Assembly (NCBI GenBank): GCA_963920525.1
Contig: OY986439.1
Location: 36,497,819-36,561,818, forward strand
DNA length: 64,000 nt
Direction of reading: 5' to 3'
Source of the DNA: Dichetophora obliterata
Taxonomy: Eukaryota > Arthropoda > Insecta > Diptera > Sciomyzidae
Part shown: positions 44,187 to 54,800 of the stretch, in pieces
Layout of the letters: every line of letters begins with the position of its first letter
How positions within the stretch are numbered: position 1 is the first letter of the stretch
The notes under the pieces: generated by a model
Database searches by the model: none
What the model saw: the letters and a program-made list of their open reading frames with translations, nothing else
Told to the model about the DNA's origin: nothing
Translations under genes and position numbers: made by a program

Positions 44187-45105
44187 CAGGGTTGTCCATA
44201 TTCGAAGCGCCCATTTTATTTTTAAATAAATCAAAGAAACCACAATTTTTTGTCTGTTCGTCATAAATATCATTTAATTGGGTTCAAGTAGATTTGCTTA
44301 CATTATTTCTTGAATATGATATCTCGTAAATGGTCGCCATTGGCCTCTACGACATATTGTGCCCGTTTTGCAGCATTTTCCATGGTTTTCTTCAACATTT
44401 CGATGGGAATGGCGGTTATTTCTTGACGGATGTTGGTTTTCAGCTCTTCTAAACCTTTGATTTCAAATAACCCCACAAAAAGAAGTCTGGAGGCGTTAAA
44501 TCTGGTGATCTTGGCGGCCAATCAAAATCACCATTTTTTGACATCAAACGGCCAGGGAACAATTGCTTCAAAAAATCGATTGTAGTGCGGCTTGTGTGTG
44601 GTGGCGCGCCGTCTTGTTGAAACCAGTAGTGCCTGATACGCTTTCGACGAACGATTGGCATGAAAAAATTGTTTATCATATCGCGATAACGCTCCTGATT
44701 GACAGTAACTCTGTGGCCATTATCATCTTCGAAAAAACGGCCCAATGAGCATTTTAGCTCAAACGCCGCACCAAACAGTGACTTTTGCATCGTGAAGAGG
44801 TACCTCTTGAATCTCTTGTGGATTTTCAGTGGCATAAATACGGCAATTTTGTTTGTTTACCGTTCCGTTCAACTGAAAATGAGGTTCATCGCTCATTTTT
44901 TGAAAGCAGGTTGAGTTTTCACTATTGACTTGTTTTGTTGAATGTAAATTTCAACAATTTTAGAGCGTTCGCGTGGCGTGTACTGTTCCATTGTAAACAT
45001 TTGCTTGGAATGACGCTTCAAACGCGGTATGTCATTAGTCGATTTGGCATCACTGCGGAAAGTTACAGTGTTGCCAGATGGGCGCTTCGAATATGGACAA
45101 CCCTG
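44187..45105 (-). mobile_element. DD41D mariner, internally deleted, 28-bp perfect inverted ends
   Basis: A 919-bp element with perfect inverted ends beginning CAGGGTTGTCCATATTCGAA, flanked by TA (44185-44186 and 45106-45107). The transposase lies on the minus strand from ATG 44991. The perfect ends and short length suggest a non-autonomous copy that could still have been mobilised in trans. Confidence 0.9.
44303..44991 (-). pseudogene. DD41D mariner transposase lacking its DNA-binding region
   Basis: The N-terminus MEQYTPRERSKIVEIYIQQN runs 32 codons and is then joined out of frame to MSDEPHFQLNGTVNKQNC, the block holding the first catalytic Asp. About 110-120 residues (both helix-turn-helix motifs and the linker) are missing. 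The second Asp is in FQQDGAPPHTS and the third in TPPDFFLWG, 41 residues apart. There is an in-frame stop after TVWCGV and a frameshift at FFEDDNGH. The C-terminus ends GDHLRDIIFKK at 44303. Same transposase class as at 27634-28182 and 13085-15480, but a different lineage. Confidence 0.85.
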
Positions 45106-45399
45106 TATATGATTTAATTCGGGGATAACTATCTCTAGGTTAATTTTATACCAAGCGTATAAATCGGGAGATAAAAAAGTGGTTTTGTTCACATTTAATC
45201 CCGGCTTTATGCTTAGAGCATAAATGTGCTCTCAGTTTATATCGATTTCTTTTGGAATGTTAGAGTGTTGCTCATTTATTAAAAAATGTGTGGGGATTTT
45301 TGGTTTATTTTTGCGAATTTGGGGGCTGGAGTGAACACTAGGTAAAAATGGATCGCTGATTTTGCATCTGATGTCAGAATTTCAAAATTATAAAATTTT

Positions 45400-46780
45400 C
45401 CTACGCATAGGGCTGCCAACTAAAAATTTTTTTAAGAATTTTAAACACGAAGAAACAGTATTGGTTACTGGTTATTTCTTTTGAATCTGGTGTCAGAATT
45501 TTAAAATTCAAGATGGTGGATAGAGTTGCCTCCTAGTTTCTTGTTTATTTATGCGAATGCGACGCTGGGAGAAACACTAGGTAGAATTGGGTCGCTGATT
45601 TCGAATCCGTTGTCAGAATTTCAAAACTAGAAAACTTTTCTACACATAGGGTTGCCACCTAAAAATGTTTCATTTTAAGCACTTTAAATTACAATTAAAA
45701 CATGAGGAAAGAGTATTGAAGGTTACTGATTTTGAATACAATGTCACAGTTTTAAAATTTAAGATGGAGGTTAGGGTTGCCACCTAAATTTTTGCCATAG
45801 TATTGCCACCGAACAATATGTATTTTTAAGAGTTTTAAACATAATTTAACAATGTAAGGAGGCACTGATTTCGAATCTGAAGTCAGAATTTTAAAATTCA
45901 AGATGGTGGATAGGGTTGCCACCTTAACTTTTTGTATTTTTATGAATTTGGGGCTGGCAAAAAAAATGGTACACCAAAAATGGGTCGCTGAATCCGAATC
46001 TGTGGTCAGAATTTCAAAACTATAAAATTTTAAATACAATAGTTGCCACCTAATAATATGTATTCTTAAGTGTATTAAACATAATTTATCAGTGTTAGGG
46101 TTTAATAAAGATAGAATTGTTTAATAATGTTAAAATTTTTTGAAAATACATATTATTAGATAGCAACCCTATTATTTCAAACTTTATAATTTTGAAATTC
46201 TGACCACGGATTCGGACTCAGCGACCCATTTTTGGTTTACCATTTTTTTGCCAGCCCCGAATTCATAAAAATACAAAAAGTTAAGGTGGCAACCCTATCC
46301 ACCATCTTGAATTTTAAAATCCTGACTTCAGATTCGAAATCAGTGCCTCCCTAACACTGTTTAAAACTCTTAAAAATACTTAGTATTAGGTGGAAATACT
46401 ATGGTAAAAATTTAGGTGGCAACCCTAACCTTCATTTTAAAGTTTGAGTTCAGATTCGAAATCAGTAACCCCCAATACTGTTTCCTCATGTTTAAAATTC
46501 TTACAATAAAACATTTTTAGGTGGCAACTCTATGTGTAGAAAAATTTTCGAATTTTGAAATTCTGACAACGGATTCGGATTCATCTACCCATTTTAACCC
46601 TTTAGTTCGCGCCAGCCCCGAATTCGTAAAAATAAAATATTAAGGTGGCAACCTTATCCAACATCTTGAATTTTAAAATTCTGACACCAGATTTGAAATC
46701 AGTAACCCCCCCAATACTGTTTCCCCATGTTTAAAATTCTGAAAATAAAACGTTTTAGGTGGCAACCCTATGTGTATACA
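45400..46780. repeat. Palindromic array of a TTGCCACCTAA unit
   Basis: A unit of roughly 190 bp built from gttgccacctaaaaat, aaacacgaagaaacagtat and ctgatttcgaatctg-gtcag blocks recurs several times in plus orientation (45400-46080) and then in minus orientation (46130-46780), meeting near 46100. Copies are 70-90% alike by eye. It looks like the amplified inverted-repeat arms of the Harbinger element. GTCGCTGAT and TTGAATTTTAAA phrases also occur near the right end of the Transib element (about 6250-6290). Confidence 0.75.
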
Positions 46781-46787
46781 ATTATTT

Positions 46788-47003
46788 TTACCGTGTATGT
46801 CGCAGAGATGGTTCAATTAATTGCAGCACCAGAGCGACCGCGGCCTTCGTCAATCGAAAACGATAGACGAAGTCATTCTCGTCCCACTTGTTCAATCCAT
46901 TGCGTTTCTGCATTTTATATTGCCTGCGTTCGGCCCGCAAAGTCACTTCCACTTCATCATCATCGTCGTTCCAGTTCTCCCAAAAGTGCACCAAAAGATC
47001 CAT
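46788..47003 (-). pseudogene. PIF/Harbinger transposase N-terminal fragment
   Basis: A 71-aa frame, MDLLVHFWENWNDDDDEVEV, then NDFVYRFRLTKAAVALVLQ, then LIEPSLRHTR, matches the start of Harbinger (HARBI1-type) transposases, where an F-x-x-x-FRLxK block precedes the DDE domain. The catalytic domain is replaced by the palindromic repeat array. It lies near the right end of the Harbinger element on the minus strand, consistent with an internally deleted derivative. Confidence 0.65.
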
Positions 47004-48139
47004 TTTGTTATACTTTTTCTTCTTTTATTTTTTAAAAACTTTTTGTCAAACCTCTTCTTTTAGAATTTAATTAAAAATTAAAAGAGCTGTGTCTGTTTAC
47101 ATATTTTAACACCAAGTAAATAAAATATACTAAAATGAGAGTAATGAGAGCGAATTAAAAATCTTAACTCACCAATTTTCACGAGTTAAATAATTCTGGG
47201 GTTAAGCTATCTCGCCACCATTTTTATCTCCAGCTTGAAGAGTAAAATGCTAACTCACTGTGAACAAATGAAAAACTGGAAAAAATCATGGAATTAACTC
47301 GGGGATAAATTTATCTCTATGTGAACAAAATGGCCCTAAGAGAAATCAACTTGAATCGTCAAAACTAAAAGTGGTACGCGATTTTTGTGTATGGCAAAGA
47401 TGTTTGTTATAAGTTGATAAAAATTTGTCTTTCATACTTCCATCCCCCACCCCACCTTTCAACCCTATTTTAACGTGTTTCAAAAATACTTTTTATTAGC
47501 ATAGCTATATTTTGCAAACCATTAAGAAATGTAATATTATGTGTTGGCCAAAAATCAACCCCATAAAAAACATATAAGGGTCTTCCGACAACAGAATAAC
47601 CCTAGATCTGCCTTATCCTAACAATAAGCCCCCAAAATACAAAATTAATTCAAAATATTGAGATATTGGACGTATCGAATCACAACTGCTTTCCCGAATT
47701 TCACATTTTAAGAGGCCTTAAAAGTTGCATAGCATTGTCAAGATCTCCCAAAAAAATTTTTAGGAAAACAAACATGTCTGCATCTCCCGCAAGGACTAAG
47801 TTGTTTTAAAAATAAGGTTTAAAAAGGGGTGGTAGAGGGATGGAAGTATGAAAGACAGTTTTTTGTCAATTTATAACAAACATCTTTGCCATATACAAAA
47901 ATCGCGTACCACATTAAGTTTTGACGATTCAAGTGGATTTCTCTTAGAAGAATTTTTTTACCTTGAATCACGGTTTTCTCAAAATCCTGATGTGATGGAA
48001 AAATTTGGGTGCCAGATTCGTGATTAGGAGCCTAAAAATAATTGAAAACATTTTTCGGTTTCTTACTCACAAAAAAATGCTCTTTTTGGTGCACAGTGTA
48101 ATTTTTAGTGGAGTAGTATTTAGAATAGCCTGCTTCATT

Positions 48140-48425
48140 ATTCCAACGATCGATTTTTCAAATTTAAAAAAGCTATCTTATCTGGAATCGCGCATTCATC
48201 GCTTGGACGATCGAAAAGCGATTCATCTTCTAACGCTCGCTGGAATGAGCGAAGGAAGATTTTGAAGATTTTGCTTGAATCGCAGCACTCATCGCTTGGG
48301 CGATCGAAAAGCGATCGATCTTCCAACGATCGCCGGAATGAATTAAGGATGATTTTGAAAATTTTTCTTGAATTGCGCAATCATCGCTTGGAAAAATCGA
48401 AAACCGATCCATCTTCCAAAGAACC
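48140..48425. repeat. Minisatellite of about 90-95 bp, three copies
   Basis: Three copies of a unit with catcgcttgggcgatcgaaa, gcgatc-atcttccaacgatc and gaatgag-aaggaagattttga phrases. The GATCGAAAAGCGAT palindromes recur. Short frames on both strands through it are by-products. Confidence 0.75.
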
Positions 48426-49574
48426 CTTGGGCGAATCGCAAGTGAATCGAATTGACTTATCTTTCAAACGTCTTCCAAATGTTTGCAAGGCAAATGTTTT
48501 ATATACCATCATATTAAAATCCTTGAATAAAATTTAAATTCAGCAAAGAAAAAGGGTTGAAAAATAATAATAATATTTATAAAAAGTTGAATTTTGGTAC
48601 TTCCAGACCGTTAATATTTCTTTCAATATTTTTCAAAGATTTTTTTAAACTGCAATTTTTTCTTCTGTTTTTGTTTTTGCAGTATTTTTTAGGGCATAAA
48701 ATTTCGGGACGCTTCGGCAATCCCGGGATTTCGGGATTTAAAAAACGTAATTCCGGGATTGACAAACCTTAGAAAACGAATTTTTTGGAAGACTTAATAT
48801 GAAGTTTCAAAGTAGTTATGCCTTGTTTTACAACACAAAATATTGCAGAAGATTTTAAAATACTAAAAAACACAATTTCGATTAAATGTTTGGATAGTAT
48901 ATATTGCTTATTTTTGGAAAACAAGGAACCTTTCTTTAAAAAAAAATTAATTAAATGAGATCATTCAGAAGGTTCATAAAATTATTGAAAAAAATAAAAT
49001 AGTTTATTAATTAAACTAAGTAAAAATTTTGTGATATTTTGTAGAGCTTGTTTATGGATTCTTTTTTAATCTTTGAAGGTCAAATATTAGTTTTTCTGAG
49101 TTAGTATTTTTAATATTTTGTAAAGTTAGTTTAAGAAAGGTTTATATATTTATATTTTTCACGTCATATTTTGTACAGCTAGCTAAAAAAAAAAATTTGA
49201 TTTTAGTATTATTAAAATTACATTTCAGTATTTCTAAGGAAGAATCATGTGTTTCAAACATTGTGTTATTTTGTACAGCCAGTTAAAGAAAGGTTTTTAT
49301 TTTAAAATTTGTTAAAATCATTGAATTTTTTGTACATTTCCTTAAAATTGAAAAAAAACTTGAATGGTATAATAATTTAAGTATATCTAAGTAAGAATTT
49401 TGTGATATTTTGTACCGCTTCTTTAAGGAAATTTTGTTTGTTTTTTTAATTTTTAAGGTCACATTCCGTTATTTCTGAGGTAGTATCACGTCTTTTTTTA
49501 CTGTTGGTTAAAAAAGTTTTTTTATTCTTGTATTATTAAAATTACATTTCAGTATTTCTTTGGAAGTTTAACAC

Positions 49575-49987
49575 ATTGGGCCTTACCAATAGTCGATTTA
49601 ATGCCAACTCTAAATTGAGTGTGAGCTTTTCTAACATTATTTCTATAGAATTTGTTGTCAAAAAGCTTACACTAAGTTTACAGTCCTATTCTGGCAAAGT
49701 AACAATTGTTACTCAGTATTTTTAATTTTTATATGTGTTTGTTGTAATTTTTGTTTTTAAAACGAAATTTGAAGGTCAAAAACAAAATTTTTTTTTATGA
49801 AATTGTCACTATTTGAAAAGCAGGTGACAATTTTTATCAAAAGTTATTATTTTTGAGCTTCAAATTTTGTTTGAAAACAAAAACTTACAACAAACACAAA
49901 AAATATTAAAAATACTGGGTAGCAATTGTTACTTTGCCAGAATAGGGCTGTTAGAGTCGACATTTAAATGGCTATTGGTAAGGCCAT
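49575..49987. mobile_element. MITE with GGCCTTACCAATAG ends, carrying a second MITE
   Basis: Inverted ends: attgggccttaccaatag (left) and ctattggtaaggccattg (right), with ATT possibly duplicated. The body contains the PIF-type MITE 49681-49950. Confidence 0.6.
49681..49950. mobile_element. PIF-type MITE with CAGCCCTATTCTGG ends
   Basis: A 270-bp element flanked by TTA (49678-49680 and 49951-49953). The ends CAGTCCTATTCTGGC and, from the right, CAGCCCTATTCTGGC extend into a long imperfect inverted repeat (AAGTAACAATTGTTAC). Same family as 53998-54534. Confidence 0.75.
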
Positions 49988-50264
49988 TGTGTTATTTTGT
50001 ACAGACAGTTTTAGAAAGGTTTTTATTTTAAAATTTTTGAAAATCATATACATTTTTTCTTAGGTAGTATCATTGAATTTTTGTAGGATTATTTTAGACT
50101 TTTTTTTTGTAGAGGCAGTCCCGGGATCCCGAAAATCCCGAGATTTTAGGCCTTGCAATACCGGGACTGTATGGATTAAGAAAAGTCCGGGAATCCGGGA
50201 TTGAATGCCGTATTTCTTTTTTCGGTGGATTTTCGATTAAAACTTCGGCGGAAAAACATTTTTA

Positions 50265-50420
50265 TACCCTCACGCGTTCTACGTTATACCCGCGTTAATG
50301 GTTATATTATGTCATTCCGTTTGTAACGCCTGTGAAGAGGCGTGGCAGGTATAGAAAAGTATATATATTTTTGATCAGCGCCACCTCCTGAATCGATTTA
50401 GACATGTCGTCTGTCCATCT
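50265..50420 (-). repeat. Second copy of the common fly interspersed-repeat end
   Basis: In reverse complement this matches 23550-23700: gacggacatg-like start, gatcagcgccacctcctgaa region, tatacctgccacgcctcttc, and gttacaaacgga phrases. Confidence 0.55.
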
Positions 50421-51789
50421 GTGATAATACTTAAATCACGATAACATCCGTCATTTTAGAGCTTTCCTAAATTCTGGGAAAATTGAAATTGATATATAAA
50501 AGTGAGGTCATCATAATAATATAACATTCAGGACTTCGAACTACTGAGACGATTGAAAAAGTTTGTTCCGCAAAAATGTATAAAATTATTTTTTAAGCCT
50601 TTTATTTTGAGGCAGAATTTTTCAAATTGGTTAACTTTTATCTATAATATGTGGACAAATATGAAACTGTATATAAAAAAATTAAAACAAAAAATCTAAA
50701 AGTTATATTTTTGTGTTAAGATGCCCAATTTTCGATAGTATATAAATATTTTTTCATTGGCACTACTATTTAGGTGTCATTGCCATTGCTGTCAAATACG
50801 TTTGATTTTGACAATTTGGCATTTCTTTTTAACTAAACTAACACTTAGGGGATGCCCCTTATATATGTATAGGCATTATGTTGATTCGGAAGATGATTGA
50901 TAGTTAATTGGAGGGTGGAGAGATGGAGTATTGTCGATGAAGCTTTGTTTTAAATTTGCACAGCTCAAAAGTTGTTGTTGTTGTTGTTGTTGTTTATTCT
51001 ATCATGAATTTAATGTTTACCTAAGTAAATTACAAATTTTGAGATTTAATCCTATGGATTTTACAGCAAATAAATTTCAATTTGGCAATACAGATAGTCA
51101 CTTAAAATAAAAATAGTATTTATAGGAAAATGATAGTAAAAAAACCTATATTAATATCACAAAATGTCTAGATTAATGGGAGTTTAGTGGTCAGCTTCTT
51201 CAATTCCTCTATAAAAATAGGGGAAAAAGACACTGTTTAAGACAAACTCCGTATGAGGGCGTGAGAAGAAAACCTGCATCTATTGATGAATGTCAGGTTC
51301 AAATCGTTTATGATGTTTGAGATCATTTTTTCTTGAGCTAACATGTGTAATTCTAATGTTGAGAAAATTTTTGGCAAACCAAAAATAGTTTTAAGGTTCT
51401 TATTTTGAATAACTTGAAGTCTTTTTAGCACAATTTATCCAAACGGGGCAGGCATAAGTCAAAATAGGCCTTATATACAATTTGTACAGCATAATTTTAT
51501 TTTTCATGTTCAGTTTAGAATTTTTATTCATGAGGGAATAAAGACTCCTACTGCACCTAATTGCTTTCATGCAAATGCTATCTATATGGTTCCGAAATAA
51601 TAACTTTTCATCAATAATTAATTACTCCTAAGTACTTTTCTGACTTTGACAGAGGTATTAGATTTCCTTGGACTGAAAACGGTCTAGTGGGAACTCTCTT
51701 CGGAGATTTGTTGAATGAAAATATTATAGCTTGGGTTTTTCCACTATTAACTTAAATTTTCCATTTTTCAAAATATTTAGTAGCCAATT

Positions 51790-53136
51790 TCAGGGCATAC
51801 TGCATTTTTTGATGATTGCATTTGAAACTTTACCCGATATTATCAAAGCGCTATCATCTGCATAGAAAGCTAAATCAGCATAACGAGAAGATTTGAAATC
51901 GGTCGTGTAAAGGGAATAGAAAAGAGGTGATAGGGCAGAACCCTGAGGCACTCCGGCAGGAATTTGTCTTTCTGAGGAACTGACTCCTTCTACTTGCACA
52001 ATAAAGACCCTATTAGTGATGAAGCTTCTTATAATTTTTATAAGATATAAGGGACAGCGTAAAGTTTTTAGTTTATAAATTAAGCCATCATGCCATAGGG
52101 AATCAAAAGCTTTCTCTATGTCTAAAAGCACAATACCAGTTGAGTTTCTTTTCCGTTTGTTTTCTTTTACAATATTAACTAATCTTTTGACTTGATGAGT
52201 AGTACTATGTTCTGCTCGAAATCCAAATTGGAATTTGTTTATAGCATTGGTTTCTGCAGCAAATATTTTAAGCCTATCTAAAATAACCTTTTCAAAAATT
52301 TTATCTAAACAGCTCAATAAGCTGATAGGTCGGTAGCTACAAGGTAGTTTCGGATCTTTGTTCGGTTTTAAGATTGGTATGACCTTAGCTTTTTTAAATA
52401 TTTGAGGGAAATATGAAAATCGAAGACAGAAATTAAAGATTTTAACCAGAAAAATTAGGGCCGATTCTGGAAATTTTTTTAGCAGAATATTATTAATTCC
52501 ATCGAAACCAGGAGCTTTACGGTTCTTTTGTTTATTTATTATAGACCTAATCTCTGCAATGTCAGTGAACGTACGTAAATCTTCATTTATAAAAAAATTA
52601 TCATTATCAAGGCTATTTAAATAACTATTGACATTTCTGTCAATGGAGTGAGTGAAAGCAGGGGTTATAGAATGGGCTTTAGAGAACTGGTCAGCTATAG
52701 CATTGGCTTTTTCAACATGACTATTAACCAGGCTATTACCTACCATTAAACTCGGGATCGGTTTCTTTATTTTCGTAAAATATTTTGGAACCTTCCAAAA
52801 ATTTTTACTACCTGCGTTAAGGGTTGTCAAAAATTTTGACCATTGTTCATTTTTAATATTTGTTATGTGTATTGCGATTAATTGATTTAATTGCTTAGTA
52901 ATTGCGAGAAAAGCGGATTTTTCACTAATGTTTCCACTCCTTTGGAATTTTCTTCTATACATATTTCTAGTGGCAATAATTGAAGAACATACATCTGTTA
53001 AAACTAAAGAATTAGGCTTACGTCTTTTATATGAGATCTGGTGAATTTTAGCATTTTCAATTTTATTTAAAAATTCGTTTAATTGAGCTTCAATATTGGA
53101 AAGAGAGACTTCTTCGTTTAGCGTGATGGAGGACAC
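51790..53136 (-). pseudogene. LINE reverse transcriptase (448-aa open frame)
   Basis: All core RT motifs can be seen: RKAPGFDGINNILLKKF, IFKKAKVIPILKPNKDP, SYRPISLLSCLDKIFEK, FQFGFRAEHSTTHQVKRLV, TGIVLLDIEKAFDSLWHDGL (first catalytic Asp), IPAGVPQGSALSPLFYSL, and LAFYADDSALII with the YADD pair. The enzyme copies element RNA at the nicked target. The frame ends at 51790; the thumb region goes on in other frames to about 51237 (LKRLQVIQNKNLKTIFGLP). The RT core is intact but the element is not. Confidence 0.85.
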
Positions 53137-53202
53137 AATTTTATAGTTAATTTTGGTCTTGAAAAGTTCCCAATTAGTATTTTGATAATCAGGATAGTAC
53201 TC

Positions 53203-53830
53203 TTAGTACTCCAAAAAAGGCTCATTTACACGAAAACTAATCGGATTATGATCAGAGTATAAGTCACAAGAAAAAACATTTAAGTCAGAACAGGTCATAG
53301 AAGAGTTTGATAAAAGAAGGTCAACAGTGGAAGAAATCCTGAAGTTTAAATTTTGAGGGATTCTAGTAGGACTTAGCGGATAATATATATAATAACTAGA
53401 GATATTTTGATGATTAAATAAAACTCGTCCTGATTGGTTTAAGTTGCAGCAATTCCAACTAGTATGATGTTGAAAGAATTCGTTGTTAACTGACGTCAGA
53501 AGATTGAGATCGCTCTGGAAATTGTTATTGTAACTTGGGCAGTACGCAGATGTAACAATCACGACTTTATTGTTAGTTTTCAGTGAAATGCTGATATTTT
53601 CTATTTGTTTTGTTGGAAATGATTTATATAAGCTGTATTCAAAACCACATCGAACACCAATCGCAACACCATCGCCATGTGTTTCTCTATCTTTTCTGTA
53701 GATTTTATATCCGGGGAGTCGAAATTTATGATGCCTTTTCAAAAATGTTTCGTTGAGAGAAATAATATCAACCGAGTTGCTTAATAAAAACTGGAGTAGT
53801 TGAACTGAAGCATTTAATGTTGTAATGGCT
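53203..53830 (-). pseudogene. LINE ORF2 AP-endonuclease region
   Basis: An upstream portion SVQLLQFLLSNSVDIISLNE holds the catalytic Glu block. The frame then reads FRLPGYKIYRKDRETHGDG, VAIGVRCGFEYSLYKS, VIVTSAYCPS, and closes with DLYSDHNPISF, the SDH catalytic motif. A frameshift near 53400-53480 removes the GDFN block. ORF2 then needs a frame change to reach the RT at 53136. Confidence 0.75.
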
Positions 53831-53847
53831 GTTTAATGTTTTGTAAT

Positions 53848-54794
53848 TATATCGCATGTTTAAGCATACCCATTATAACATTTAGTTGTTCCAATTTCGA
53901 ATGGCATCGGCGAAGATCTGTTATGGCTTGAGTAAAAATTTCGAAGAGTTCGTCCATCGAAAAAAGGGCACTATTTTCGCTTCGTAGGATAGGCTTACAG
54001 CCCTATTCTGGTTGTTAACTTAACAAGAAATAGTTAAGGAGCTCTTGTTAAGCTGCTTGTTATGTTATGTAAATGTTGGTATTCTTAAAAATCATTAACA
54101 ACATAAAAGCTTAAAAAGCTTTTAAAGTTCACCATGCATGGTGAAAATCGATATGCCTATTGAAAGAAGAGATGCGCTATATAAACAGATGCTTCGAGTG
54201 CAGCTTGTGACTTTGCAAGCGCTTGAAAAATTTGCCACGGCTACTGAAAGATTTCATTATCAACACTTAAAATAAGTAAAAAATTCCTCCATTTTTCAGT
54301 TTAATGTATTTAAACTCAATATTATATTTTAATTTGTATTTTTTTATTATTTTCACAACAATTTTCTATCTAAGCACATACATTTCATTCGTTGTTAAGA
54401 CTCTTTCTGTTATTAACAAAATTGTAAGGAAAAGAGCTTTTAAATTTGCAGCAGAATACGAAACCTTAACAAATTGTTAATATTAACTATTTTGTTAATG
54501 TGGTGAGCTTAGTTAAGCTGCCAGAATAGGGCTGTTAATCTTGACTGCATCAGCGTAACTTCTTCTGGATTGAATTGGGAAAAAGTGGGTATCAACATCT
54601 TCCACATTTGATGGAGGCGAATGTACCTTATCGAATGATATTGATCTAGTCATGGGAATACTACGATTTTGTGTTTTAGTTAAACGACTTCTCAGCTCAA
54701 GATATTCCGCACGACAGGGACACTTTGGATCATCTGCTCTGTGGTTAAATGGCTTTTTATTGTTCTTTACGCAATTAGTGCATTTAAACACCAA
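53848..54794 (-). pseudogene. LINE ORF1 C-terminal region with zinc knuckle, split by a MITE
   Basis: The frame begins MVFKCTNCVKNNKKPFNHRA, followed by DDPKCPCRAEYLELRSRL, a Cys/His knuckle pattern as in gag-like ORF1 proteins, then a Ser/Pro-rich stretch to RRSYADAVK. There the PIF MITE (53998-54534) interrupts it. Beyond the MITE the frame continues KPILRSENSALFSMDELFE, then QAITDLRRCHSKLEQL, and stops. Such proteins bind element RNA. The N-terminal part is lost by 5' truncation. Confidence 0.65.
53998..54534. mobile_element. PIF-type MITE inserted in LINE ORF1
   Basis: A 537-bp element flanked by TTA (53995-53997 and 54535-54537), ends CAGCCCTATTCTGG on both sides. Subterminal TTAACAA phrases are mirrored. 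A short open stretch (about 54140-54270: PIERRDALYKQMLRVQ-like, then ATERFHYQH) may be a remnant of the autonomous parent's coding region. Same family as 49681-49950. Confidence 0.85.
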
Positions 54795-54800
54795 TGTGTT

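Larger units (their letters stand above)
44159..47336 (-). mobile_element. PIF/Harbinger element with TAA duplication
   Basis: The ends GGGCCATTTTGTTCACA and, from the right, the same in reverse complement are flanked by TAA (44156-44158 and 47337-47339). Deleting it with one TAA rejoins the left arm of the surrounding element, whose uninterrupted counterpart is on the other arm (near 47930-47965). Contents: a DD41D mariner (44187-45105), a palindromic tandem repeat (45400-46780) and a short transposase N-terminal remnant (46788-47003). The 3-bp duplication and the remnant support PIF/Harbinger. Confidence 0.75.
44025..48098. mobile_element. Long-inverted-repeat transposon (CACGGTG/CACTGTG ends), host of a nest
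   Basis: The left arm (44025-44158, resuming 47340 to about 47470) and right arm (about 47815-48098) are inverted copies, e.g. the tgttttcaattattt and cctgatgtgatgg blocks. The left end is CACGGTGTGACA; the right end, in reverse complement, is CACTGTGCACCA. The core at 47640-47830 resembles the arms of the element at 978-10148 (tctcccgcaagga, attttaagagg), so they are related. The left flank is TTA but the right is TAA, so the duplication is not confirmed. A Harbinger element interrupts the left arm. Confidence 0.6.
48690..50210. mobile_element. Probable hAT-type element with CCCGGGATCCCG ends and internal tandem repeats
   Basis: The left edge (48698-48772) and right edge (50111-50206) carry inverted CCCGGGAT / ATCCCGGG-rich segments like those at 17162-18436. 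Between them, a degenerate repeat of about 100-110 bp (a TATTTTGTACAGCxAGTTAAAGAAAGG-like core) occurs about six times (49020-50030). Two nested MITEs sit at 49575-49987. No transposase is seen. Confidence 0.45.
50973..54800 (-). mobile_element. Jockey-type LINE, 5'-truncated, minus strand
   Basis: Order on the minus strand: ORF1 C-terminus (54794 to about 53848, split by a MITE), endonuclease (about 53830-53203), reverse transcriptase (53136-51790), thumb region to about 51237, and a 3' end with an (AAC)n tail (GTTGTTGTTG on plus, 50973-50995). A few frameshifts and stops separate the domains, so it is inactive but better preserved than the other LINEs here. Confidence 0.85.

Noticed and set aside
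44025..48098. A confirmed target duplication for this long-IR element
   Set aside because: The left flank is TTA but the right is TAA, so a direct duplication cannot be claimed, unlike for 978-10148 and 26753-28958.
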